Positions 29,729-39,135 of a stretch of 64,000 nucleotides of DNA are shown here, piece by piece. Position 1 is the first letter of the stretch, and every line of letters begins with the position of its first letter. Under the pieces are notes generated by a model, which was not told the DNA's origin, did not search any database, and saw nothing but the letters and a program-made list of their open reading frames with translations. Source of the DNA: Flavobacteriales bacterium (GTDB lineage: Bacteria > Bacteroidota > Bacteroidia > Flavobacteriales_E > Vicingaceae); NCBI GenBank assembly GCA_002401955.1, contig NVUQ01000003.1, positions 49,991 through 113,990 of the forward strand, in the 5' to 3' direction. The translations under genes and the position numbers were made by a program.

Positions 29729-30913
29729 ATGTCAGATAATTCAACAAATATTAGTTTAGGGGACAAATCAAAAGAATTGAGCTGTTGTATTATTATTCCA
29801 ACATACAACAATTGTAAAACTCTTAAAAGAGTAATTGATGGTGTTATTCAACATGGTTTAGACTACCCTATTATTATTGTTAATGATGGTAGTACAGATG
29901 ATACGCCTAAAATTCTTGAAGATTATCAATCTAAAGTAACGTTAATCACAAACCCTGTTAATCAAGGTAAAGGAATGTCATTAAGAAAAGCTTTTGCTAA
30001 GGCTTGGGAAATGGGTTTTGAAAATGCTATTACCATTGATTCTGACGGTCAACATTACCCTGAAGATATTCATTTATTTATTGATGCTGCAAAGCAAAAT
30101 CCTGGGGCACTCATAATGGGGGCTAGAAATATGGAACAAGAAGGTGTTCCGAGTAAAAGTTCTTTTGGCAATAAGTTTTCTAACTTTTGGTTTAAAGTAG
30201 AAACTGGCATTACACTTCCTGATACTCAAACTGGGTTTAGATTGTACCCTTTAGAGCCTATTTCAGAAATAAAACTCTTTACCAATAAGTTTGAAACCGA
30301 AATTGAAGTAATCGTAAAATTAGCATGGAAAAAAGTACAATTTATTCCAATTAAAATTGATGTACTCTATGATGCTGATGAAAGAGTGACTCATTTTAGA
30401 CCTTTTAAGGATTTTACTAGAATAAGTATCTTAAATACTTACTTGGTAACACTAACGCTCTTATGGCATCTACCTATTCGCGTTATCAACGTAATTAAAA
30501 AAGAAGCCATTAAAAGCGATGAAAGCAATTTAAAGAAATCACTATCTATAGGTTTTGGATTTTTTATGGGAATATTTCCTATTTGGGGTTTCCAATTGTT
30601 GGTAGGAATTCCTTTAGCTTTTTTCTTTAAATTAAATAAAGTGCTTTTTGTAGCTGCTGCGAACATTAGCATTCCTCCTTTTATTCCGTTTGTAATCTTT
30701 TTTAGCTACTTATTTGGAAAACCTTTTGTAAATAACGAGACTCAAATTACCTCATTTAGTTCTTTAACTAAGGAATCGATACATTTAAATTTTGTTCAAT
30801 ATTTTATTGGAGCTATTCTATTAGCAATAGTTGCAGGAATAGTTACTACAGGTTTTTCGCTACTTATGTTTAAAATGTTTAGAAAGGGGGCTCCCGTAAA
30901 TCACGGAGATTAA
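29729..30913 (+). CDS. Family 2 glycosyltransferase fused to a DUF2062 membrane domain
   Basis: CIIIPTYNNCKTLKRVIDGV, IIIVNDGSTDDTPKIL, ITIDSDGQHYPEDI; C-terminal SIGFGFFMGIFPIWGFQLLVGIPLAFFFKLNK. ATG at 29729. Confidence 0.9.
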   Translation: MSDNSTNISLGDKSKELSCCIIIPTYNNCKTLKRVIDGVIQHGLDYPIIIVNDGSTDDTPKILEDYQSKVTLITNPVNQGKGMSLRKAFAKAWEMGFENAITIDSDGQHYPEDIHLFIDAAKQNPGALIMGARNMEQEGVPSKSSFGNKFSNFWFKVETGITLPDTQTGFRLYPLEPISEIKLFTNKFETEIEVIVKLAWKKVQFIPIKIDVLYDADERVTHFRPFKDFTRISILNTYLVTLTLLWHLPIRVINVIKKEAIKSDESNLKKSLSIGFGFFMGIFPIWGFQLLVGIPLAFFFKLNKVLFVAAANISIPPFIPFVIFFSYLFGKPFVNNETQITSFSSLTKESIHLNFVQYFIGAILLAIVAGIVTTGFSLLMFKMFRKGAPVNHGD

Positions 30914-32246
30914 CGCAGAGATAATTAGTGAAATAACGGTAGAGGTATAAAACAAAAAAATCAGCGATCATCAGCGGGACAAAAAAAACACAAAGAAATG
31001 TCTCCCGCAGATCACGGAGATTAACGCAGAAAAAATTTGTAAAATAACGGTAGAGGTATAAAAAAAATCAGCGAATATCAGCGGGACAAAAATATACAAA
31101 GAAATGTCTCCCGCAGATCACGCGGATTAACGCAGAAAAAATTAGTAAAACAACTATAGATATAAAAAACAAAAAAATTAACGAACATCAGCGGTATCAG
31201 CGGGAAAAGAAATACAATGAAATGTCTCCCGTAAATCACGGAGATTAACGCAGAGAAAATTAATGAAATAACTGTAGAAGCATAAAAAAATCAGCGAACA
31301 TCAGCGGTATCAGCGGGACAAAAAAATACAATGAAATGTCTCCCGCAGATCACGGAGATTAACGCAGAAAAAATTAGTAAAATAGATATATAAAACAAAA
31401 AAAATCTGCGAACATCAGCGATATCAACGGGACAAAAAAAGATAATGAAATGCCTCCCGCAGATCACGGAGATAAACGCAGAGAAAATTAATGAAATAAC
31501 TGTAGAGATATAAAACAAAACAGCGAACATCAGCGGTATCAGCGGGACAAAAATATACAATGAAATGTCTCCCGCAGATCACGGAGATTAACGCAGAGAA
31601 AATTAATGAAATAACTGTAGAGGTATAAAACAAAACAGCGAACATCAGCGGGACAAAAAATATACAAAGAAATGTCTCCCGTAAATCACGGAGATTAACG
31701 CAGAGAAAATTAATGAAATAACTATAGATATAAAAAACAAAAAAATTAACGAACATCAGCGGTATCAGCGGAAAAAAAATACAATGAAATGTCTCCCGCA
31801 GATTACGGAGATTAACGCAGAAAAAATTAATGAAATAACTATAGAGATATAAAACAAAAAAATCAGCGAACATCAGCGATATCAGCGGAAAAAAAAATAC
31901 AATGAAATGTCTCCCGCAGATTACGGAGATAAACGCAGAAAAAATTAATGAAATAACTATAGAGATATAAAACAAAAAAATCAACGAACATCAGCGGTAT
32001 CAACAGGACAAAAAAATACAATGAAATGTCTCCCGCAGATTACAGAGATAAACGCAGAAAAAATTAGTAAAACAACTATAGATATAAAAAACAAAAAAAT
32101 CAGCGAATATCAGCGATATCTGCGGGACAAAAAAAGATAATAAAATGTCTCCCGTAAATCACGGAGATTAACGCAGAAAAAATTAATGAAATAACTATAG
32201 AGATATAAAACAAAAAAATCAGCGAACATCAGCGATATCAGCGGGA
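30891..32246. repeat. Imperfect tandem repeat, about 12 units of 106-119 bp
   Basis: ctcccg(c/t)a(g/a)atcacggag phase anchors at about 30891, 31002, 31108, 31226, 31340, 31454, 31569, 31676, 31793, 31911, 32030, 32149. Confidence 0.95.
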
Positions 32247-32262
32247 AAAGAAAAAAGAAATA

Positions 32263-33939
32263 ATGATAAAAAAGATATTAAAATTCTTACTAAAACTAAC
32301 AGCCATTCTACTGGTTGTATTCGTTATCTATTTTATTTGGGAGATTAAAATGCCTACACCAACAATAGATAAAAATTTATCTATAGAAAATTATGAACGA
32401 ATTGAAGTAGCCCCAAATCATTATACTGTAAATGATTGTTGGTTAAAAAAGAACAAATATGGCATTTGGGAAATGTACCTAGAGGGAGAACCTTATGAAC
32501 GAGGTTTAATCTATGGAGTATTAGCAAAAGAACTCATGGAAAAGCAAGAGATCTATTTTGTAAATCAGATTGACGAAATTGTTCCTAATCAGTTTTTTCA
32601 ATTCTTCTTAAAAATGTTTGTAGCTTGGTTTAATCGTGATATTAACGAGTATATTCCTGAAGAAAATTTAACAGAGATTTATGGTGTTTCACAATCATTT
32701 TCTGATAAGTACGATTATATTGGTCCTAAATACTATCGTATTTTAAACTACCATGCCGCTCATGACATAGGTCATGCCCTTAAGGACTTAAACATGGTTG
32801 GTTGTACTTCTTTTTCTGTGAACAATGAATTATCGGCTGACAGCTCTTTATTGATTGCTAGAAACTTTGATTTTTACATGGGAGATGAATTTGCCAAAGA
32901 TAAACTCATTCTTTTTGTAAAACCTTCTAATGGTTATGCTTTCTCCTCCTACTCATGGGCTGGCTTAACGGGAGTTGTTTCTGGTATGAATGAAAAAGGC
33001 TTAACTGTAACGTTAAATGCATCAAAATCGGACCTTCCTTTTACGGCTAAGGATCCAATATCTTTATTGGCTAGAGAAATATTACAATATGCTCAAAATA
33101 TTGAAGAAGCAATTGCTATAGCAGAAAAAAGAGAAACATTTGTTTCCGAATCTTTAATGATAGGTTCATCTATAGATAACAAGACCATCCTTATTGAAAA
33201 ATCTCCACAAAAAATGGATGTTTATGATTCTGAGAATAATCAAGTAACTTGTGCTAATCATTACCAAAGTGATACCTTCTTAAATGACTCCATAAACATC
33301 AAGAACATTAAAAATTCTGATTCTAAACATCGCTATGATAGAACCAATGAATTATTAAATAAAAACTACCCTATTGACTATACCAACGCCATTAGCATTT
33401 TAAGAAATCAAAAAGGAGTTAAAGATGAGTTTATTGGTTATGGTAATCCAAAAGCAATCAATCAGTTAATAGCACATCATGGAATTATCTTTAAACCACA
33501 TCAACGTCAGTTTTGGATATCTACTCCACCCTATCAATTAGGCAATTTTATTTGTTATGATCTAAATAAAGTATTTAATGGAACAAAGCAATTTTCTGAT
33601 ATTGATTCTTTAAAAGTTGCTTCTGATTCTTTCATTCAAAGCAATGACTATAAAAAATATGAGGTTTACAAAAACATTAAACAACGCATACAGAAGTTTG
33701 TTATGATAGGAAAACCTTTTTCGATTTCTGAAAAAGAGGAGTTAAAGTTTATTAATACAAACCAAAAAAGCTATATCACCTATATGGTTTTGGGAGATTA
33801 TCATGCAGAAAATAAGAACTACCCAAAAGCGATTGATTACTATATCAAATCATTAGAACAGAGTGTTGCTTCTATTGAAGAAGAAAATATAATTAAAGAG
33901 AAAATAGTATCTTGTCAGCTTGAGTTAAAAGAAAAATAG
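32263..33939 (+). CDS. C45-family / acyl-CoA:6-APA acyltransferase-like NTN hydrolase
   Basis: VGCTSFSVNNELSADSSLLIARNFDFYMGDEF, YSWAGLTGVVSGMNEKGLTVTLNASKSD; N-terminal TM. Confidence 0.82.
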   Translation: MIKKILKFLLKLTAILLVVFVIYFIWEIKMPTPTIDKNLSIENYERIEVAPNHYTVNDCWLKKNKYGIWEMYLEGEPYERGLIYGVLAKELMEKQEIYFVNQIDEIVPNQFFQFFLKMFVAWFNRDINEYIPEENLTEIYGVSQSFSDKYDYIGPKYYRILNYHAAHDIGHALKDLNMVGCTSFSVNNELSADSSLLIARNFDFYMGDEFAKDKLILFVKPSNGYAFSSYSWAGLTGVVSGMNEKGLTVTLNASKSDLPFTAKDPISLLAREILQYAQNIEEAIAIAEKRETFVSESLMIGSSIDNKTILIEKSPQKMDVYDSENNQVTCANHYQSDTFLNDSINIKNIKNSDSKHRYDRTNELLNKNYPIDYTNAISILRNQKGVKDEFIGYGNPKAINQLIAHHGIIFKPHQRQFWISTPPYQLGNFICYDLNKVFNGTKQFSDIDSLKVASDSFIQSNDYKKYEVYKNIKQRIQKFVMIGKPFSISEKEELKFINTNQKSYITYMVLGDYHAENKNYPKAIDYYIKSLEQSVASIEEENIIKEKIVSCQLELKEK

Positions 33940-33942
33940 AGC

Positions 33943-35220
33943 ATGGGTAACACGATCGAAAACATTGAAAATATTACAGCATCTCAAGTAAGTAAATTGC
34001 AGCACTTATTGCATTACCTTAAAGATAACTCAACGTTTTATCAAGGTATATTTTCTGAGAACAATATTGATATTAGCACTATTACTTCTCTTCATGATCT
34101 AGAACAAATTCCATTTACCTGTAAGGATGATTTAGCTAAATACAATGATGATTTTTTATGTGTTGACAAAAAGCAGGTTGCCGATTTTGTAACCACATCA
34201 GGAACACTGAGTGATCCAGTTACCTTTTACCTTACAGCTAAAGACATAGATCGATTAGCAGAAAACGAAGCTCAAGCATTAAGATGTGCAGGAGGTTCTT
34301 CTGATGATATTTATCAATTAATGACAACTATTGATAAACGATTTATGGCTGGTTTGGCTTATCAGGCAGGAATTCTTAAAATGGGAGCTGGTATTGTTCG
34401 TACAGGACCAGGAGCGCCTTTTTTACAATGGGAATCTATTCAACGCTTCTCTCCTACTGTTTTAATTGCTATTCCTTCTTTTATACCAAAATTGATTGAT
34501 TACGCTATTGAAAATGGTATTGATTATAAAAACACTAGCATTAAATCTATTGTTTGTATAGGAGAACCAATACGAAACGAAGATTTTTCTCCCAATGAAT
34601 TAGGTAAGCGAATTCTTTCGCTTTGGGATGTTCAATTGGCTTCAACCTATGCATCTACAGAAATGGGAGCTGCATTTACTGAATGTACCGAAGGAACTGG
34701 AGGTCATTTAAATCCAGATTTATTAATACTTGAAGTAGTTGATGAGAAAGGAAATGCTGTTAAAAATGGAGGAATAGGTGAAGTAATTGTAACTACTTTG
34801 GGGGTTGAGGGAATGCCACTATTACGTTATAAAACGGGTGATTTATGTCATGTTTATTATGATGAATGTAATTGTGGTAAAAACACTACACGTTTAGGAC
34901 CTGTAATGGGAAGGAAACAACAGATGATAAAGTTTAAGGGAACAACCATCTTCCCTCCTGCTATTTTTGATGTGTTAGATATGTTGCCTGAAATTGGTCT
35001 ATACCAAGTAGAAATTTCTAAAAATGAATATGGTAACGATCATATTACGGTTCTTCTACCAAACACCCTAGATAATAGAGAATTTCATAAAAAAGTAAAA
35101 ACGTTATTTAAATCTAAACTAAGAGTAACCCCAGATTTACGCTACATTGATACCGAACATCTAAACAAACAGATTTTTAAACAGGAAAAGAGAAAACCTG
35201 AGAAGTTGGTTTATGTTTAA
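33943..35220 (+). CDS. PaaK-like (phenylacetate-CoA ligase family) AMP-forming ligase
   Basis: TTSGTLSDPVTFYLT, YASTEMGAAFTECTEGTGGHLNPDLLILEVVDEKG, MPLLRYKTGDLCHVYYDECNCGKNTTRLGPVMGRKQQMIKFKGTTIFPPAIFDVL. Confidence 0.9.
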   Translation: MGNTIENIENITASQVSKLQHLLHYLKDNSTFYQGIFSENNIDISTITSLHDLEQIPFTCKDDLAKYNDDFLCVDKKQVADFVTTSGTLSDPVTFYLTAKDIDRLAENEAQALRCAGGSSDDIYQLMTTIDKRFMAGLAYQAGILKMGAGIVRTGPGAPFLQWESIQRFSPTVLIAIPSFIPKLIDYAIENGIDYKNTSIKSIVCIGEPIRNEDFSPNELGKRILSLWDVQLASTYASTEMGAAFTECTEGTGGHLNPDLLILEVVDEKGNAVKNGGIGEVIVTTLGVEGMPLLRYKTGDLCHVYYDECNCGKNTTRLGPVMGRKQQMIKFKGTTIFPPAIFDVLDMLPEIGLYQVEISKNEYGNDHITVLLPNTLDNREFHKKVKTLFKSKLRVTPDLRYIDTEHLNKQIFKQEKRKPEKLVYV

Positions 35221-36791
35221 TCTAATTTTACTTTTATTAAAACATCCTCTTTTTTCTTTTTATAGACCTCAAAAATAAATTCACCCTTGGTTTTTGAAAC
35301 GATTTTTGATAATTTAAAGTCAGAGATGTTCAACTTATTAATCTTTTTTGTTTCAAATAAAAATACTTTTTTAAAATTTCCGGTTTCCTTATTTATTGAA
35401 AAAGCAGATAAATAACCATCCGAACCATTTTGCATAAGAGGAATTGAAGAGGTTGGGTTTAAATTTTTAATATTATCGATATAAACAATATAATCATTCT
35501 TATTTCCTTGAATAAAACTAATAGTCGATTCGTATTTATTAGCGGAATAAAATTTACGAGGCAACTTTTTTATCCAAAGATGCTCACCTTCTTTATTCAC
35601 TTTTGAAACAAGTAAATATTTATAATAAAATGTTGGTCTTAAATCACCATGCTGGTTAGAATGCTCCTTAATTGAACGCTCTTCTCTAAAAAATATTAAA
35701 CTCCCATCTTTTAATCTTTCTATTTTCAAAGGATTAAGCTCACCCATTCCAACAATCACCTCGCCCTCCAATTCATTTTTTATATTCTTATTAATCTCAA
35801 CACGACTTATATTCTCATTAATTAGCTTTAAAGGGATATCAAAATAATGTATTTCAGAACTTTTATACCAATTTGTTAAATCAACATAAAAAATACCATT
35901 CATTTTATTATTATATTTAATATTATGAGTTAGAGATTTTTTTGGGAAATTAGTATAGCCGCCACTATACATAACAACTCTATCAACCTCAATCACTTTC
36001 CCTTTCCCCATAGTATTCTCTCTAAGCTTTATTGTCTTCAAACTACTAACCCAGTTTAAGTTCGCATCGTATTTAGTGATATTTATATTTTTAGATATAT
36101 TACTACTTAAGTAGTTATCAGTAAATGAATAGATACTTTCTTGTGAATCTATAATGTAATCTGGCCAGGAAGAACTTATAGTCCATTCTTCTTTTTCCCA
36201 TTTTATATTAAGATCTACATCAAAAACATTTAGACACTCTATACCTCCACTAGAGTTGACATCACTCTTTATATAAATAATAGCTAAATTAGTCTTACCA
36301 AGAGAAGTAATTATCTTAAATCTTCTTGGATATAGCTTGTTAGCAAAACTGGAAATTGGTGTACGTTTTATTTTTCCTTCAATATTGAATATGCTTTTTT
36401 CTCCTTTTAAATCACAATTAACAAGATCTATTTCTCTTGCAAACAACTGCTGTTTATTTGTATTTTTATCCCAATTAGAATAAAATAAGAAAAAACGTCC
36501 TTTTAATTCTATGCAATCCTCAAATACAAACCCAGCCGGAAAATTCGTAAAAGATTTTACTTTTTTTAGTGTTAGCTTATCTGTATCATAAGTCTGTATA
36601 GTAACTCTACCTCCAGAGGCTTTTACAGCAAGCATTCCCCCTTCATAACTAAAATATTGTTTTACTTTTTCATTTTTATATAAATAAGGTTTTCCAATCT
36701 GTACATTTTCAGTTGGTAGTAGTTTACTTCCTTGCCCAAATACAATTTGAGTTATAAATAATATCGAAAATAAAAGGTTTATTTTTCTCAT
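35217..36791 (-). CDS. Exported hypothetical protein
   Basis: MRKINLLFSILFITQIVFGQGSK signal peptide; 524 aa, no recognised family. Confidence 0.75.
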   Translation of the reverse strand: MRKINLLFSILFITQIVFGQGSKLLPTENVQIGKPYLYKNEKVKQYFSYEGGMLAVKASGGRVTIQTYDTDKLTLKKVKSFTNFPAGFVFEDCIELKGRFFLFYSNWDKNTNKQQLFAREIDLVNCDLKGEKSIFNIEGKIKRTPISSFANKLYPRRFKIITSLGKTNLAIIYIKSDVNSSGGIECLNVFDVDLNIKWEKEEWTISSSWPDYIIDSQESIYSFTDNYLSSNISKNINITKYDANLNWVSSLKTIKLRENTMGKGKVIEVDRVVMYSGGYTNFPKKSLTHNIKYNNKMNGIFYVDLTNWYKSSEIHYFDIPLKLINENISRVEINKNIKNELEGEVIVGMGELNPLKIERLKDGSLIFFREERSIKEHSNQHGDLRPTFYYKYLLVSKVNKEGEHLWIKKLPRKFYSANKYESTISFIQGNKNDYIVYIDNIKNLNPTSSIPLMQNGSDGYLSAFSINKETGNFKKVFLFETKKINKLNISDFKLSKIVSKTKGEFIFEVYKKKKEDVLIKVKLD

Positions 36792-36801
36792 AGTATCTTA
36801 G

Positions 36802-36854
36802 TTTAATCAACCACAATATAGAAAGAAAGGTAAAAAGAGAAGTTGGTTTATGTT
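36802..36854. repeat. Direct repeat D (middle copy)
   Basis: tttaatcaaccacaatata...agagaagttggtttatgtt; matches 37853-37898 and in part the ligase 3' end at 35200-35222. Confidence 0.7.
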
Positions 36855-36882
36855 CAAACCATGTCTATAATTCTATCATCTA

Positions 36883-37728
36883 TTATTCAGTTATAAGAGC
36901 CGAACGTCCAAAATTATAAATAAACCCAAACCCAAGTGACATTGAGAACATTTGATCTACCTTATAACTATTAGGTAAAACACTTGTTTCACTAAAGAAT
37001 AAATCGAAAGGATCATTTGGCCCTAGCAGATTGTTAATTGAAGGTGTTTGAAGATTAAAAGCTGGTTCAAAATATACACTAAACCTAGAGCTAATTAGAT
37101 ATTCGAAAGCTATTTTGGGTGAAAAACTTAATCTAGTATCTGTTTTATCAGTTGTAATCGTACCAACAATCAATTTTGGTTCTGTTAAAGGATAAGCATA
37201 GGGATCATAACCGAATTCTGCCAATTGTTCATCAAATGTAATAACATGACTGTAAGAATAAATTCTAATGCCAACATTTAATCCTGTTGAGATTTTAACT
37301 TTCCTTGATTTAAGGAGGTACTGATTCCATTCTATCATTATGGGAATTACAGTTAAATCTCCAAATTCCTCAGTATATGTACAAGTGTCACAGGATCTGG
37401 CTCCATATGATGAACTATATATTGATGATGACTCAGTTGGGTCAGAATCCAATTGAAAAGAGTTAAGACCTTTTTTATTTAAAATACCTTCACTAGAAGA
37501 AAACGAATGATAACCAACACTCAGTCCTATTGACAATCTACTTGCTTCATAAAAACCACCTAATTTAAAACCAAAAGTTGAATTGTATCCTGGATCATTA
37601 GCAAAAACCATGGGTATTTCTAAACTTGGTGAAACCATAACTCTAAACTGAGCGTTTATTTCTATGGTAAATAATGAAATAAACCCAACAGTTATTAGCC
37701 TTAAATAATATTTCTGTATAATCTTCAT
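36883..37728 (-). CDS. Outer-membrane beta-barrel protein
   Basis: Signal peptide IEINAQFRVMVSPSLEIPM; alternating barrel-like strands, C-terminal SMSLGFGFIYNFGRS. Confidence 0.75.
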   Translation of the reverse strand: MKIIQKYYLRLITVGFISLFTIEINAQFRVMVSPSLEIPMVFANDPGYNSTFGFKLGGFYEASRLSIGLSVGYHSFSSSEGILNKKGLNSFQLDSDPTESSSIYSSSYGARSCDTCTYTEEFGDLTVIPIMIEWNQYLLKSRKVKISTGLNVGIRIYSYSHVITFDEQLAEFGYDPYAYPLTEPKLIVGTITTDKTDTRLSFSPKIAFEYLISSRFSVYFEPAFNLQTPSINNLLGPNDPFDLFFSETSVLPNSYKVDQMFSMSLGFGFIYNFGRSALITE

Positions 37729-37852
37729 TTTAATTTATTTTAAATTTACAAGGCTTAAGAAGCCTAAAATATTTGTTAATCTCGGTGGGCTTTTAACAAC
37801 TCTTTATTATTATAATATCCTTGTTTCCGTATATAAACTACAATAAGTTTTA

Positions 37853-37898
37853 TTTAATCAACCACAATATATAAAAAAAACCCAGAGAAGTTGATTTA
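37853..37898. repeat. Direct repeat D (right copy)
   Basis: tttaatcaaccacaatatataaaaaaaacccagagaagttgattta. Confidence 0.7.
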
Positions 37899-39134
37899 AT
37901 TTTTACCTGCTTTTTCTTTTATTGAAATTACTTTAGCCAAAACAGGAATAATTGTTTTGTGCTTTTTAACAAAAGGATTACTTTGATCCCAAACATAGCC
38001 AGCGAGTACTGAACATATTTGATTTTTAAACTGAGGTTCTATAGATTTTGCAAAAAGAATTTTACCAAAATCGCCATTATACCAAGCTTTAACATAACTT
38101 CTAAATACATCTATTCCTTTTTTTATTACATCTTCATAATCTCGTTGCCAATTAACTGTATCTCCATTAATTTGTTGATGTGCTAATTTTGCTGCTTTAA
38201 GCCCTGTAAAAGTAGCTAATGTTACACCTGAAGAGAATATAGGGTCTAAAAACTCAGTACTATTGCCACAAAGTGCATAACCCTCTCCATGCATTTGTTT
38301 AACTCCTACAGAATATCCCAAAATCATTTTAGGATCAAATAGTAAAGGAACGTCTACAAACCTTTCATTTAACCATTCAAAGGTTGAAATGAGTTTTTTA
38401 AATTTCTCTCCATTATTTTCAGCATAATCTTTGATCAAGTCTTCTTCTCCAACTAAACCCACAGAGGTACGACCACCAGGAAAGGGTATTATCCAGATCC
38501 AAGCTTTGTTGTTTTCAAAAGAATGAACAATAATATTTTCTTCACCTTTTTCTTGTCTTGAATTTTCTAAAACGTGTGTAAAAACTGATCCTCTAGCTTC
38601 AATATCAGAAGGTTCACTTAATTTAAATAACCTTGGTAATACCCTGCCGTAACCACTAGCATCAATAACAAATTTAGCTTTTAATGTTTTGATGTCTCCT
38701 CCTTCGTCTTCATATTCTACTTCTTGGATGGTAGAGCTACACGAAACATTTTTAACCGAAGTATTAAACTTAATTTCTACTCCTTGGTTTTGTACTTCTT
38801 GAGCTAATACTTGATCAAACTTAGCTCTTTCCACTTGCCATGTCCACTCCCATTCTTTACTATACTGCTCTGAAAAAGAAAATTCACATTTTTTATTTTC
38901 ACTGTTAAAAATTGCACCTTTCTTCTTCTTAAATCCTGCTTTTTTTACCGCGTCTAATAATCCGGATTCTTCTAAATGATCCATGCAATGAGGTAAAAGG
39001 CTTTCCCCAATTACAAACCTTGGAAATATTTGTTTTTCAATCACTAAAACACTATTTCCTTTATTATTTAAATAAGCTGATGAGACTGCTCCAGCAGGTC
39101 CAGCTCCAATAATAATTACATCGTAGTCTACCAT
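37896..39134 (-). CDS. Tryptophan-halogenase-like / geranylgeranyl-reductase-like FAD-dependent oxidoreductase
   Basis: YDVIIIGAGPAGAVSSAYLNNKGNSVLVIEKQIFPRFVIGESLLPHCMDHL...WIWIIPFPGGRTSVGLVG...GYALCGNSTEFLDPIFSSGVTLA. Confidence 0.85.
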   Translation of the reverse strand: MVDYDVIIIGAGPAGAVSSAYLNNKGNSVLVIEKQIFPRFVIGESLLPHCMDHLEESGLLDAVKKAGFKKKKGAIFNSENKKCEFSFSEQYSKEWEWTWQVERAKFDQVLAQEVQNQGVEIKFNTSVKNVSCSSTIQEVEYEDEGGDIKTLKAKFVIDASGYGRVLPRLFKLSEPSDIEARGSVFTHVLENSRQEKGEENIIVHSFENNKAWIWIIPFPGGRTSVGLVGEEDLIKDYAENNGEKFKKLISTFEWLNERFVDVPLLFDPKMILGYSVGVKQMHGEGYALCGNSTEFLDPIFSSGVTLATFTGLKAAKLAHQQINGDTVNWQRDYEDVIKKGIDVFRSYVKAWYNGDFGKILFAKSIEPQFKNQICSVLAGYVWDQSNPFVKKHKTIIPVLAKVISIKEKAGKN

Positions 39135-39135
39135 A

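Noticed and set aside
31291-31984. Two minus-strand ORFs (31291-31560 and 31424-31984) encoding repetitive ISVICGRHFIVFFCP peptides
   Set aside because: They are translations of the tandem repeat. Unit length variation only by chance keeps the frame open; no independent coding signal.
30891-32246. Possible CRISPR array
   Set aside because: The whole 106-119 bp unit is repeated, including the AT-rich middle. There are no short conserved repeats with unique spacers and no cas genes.
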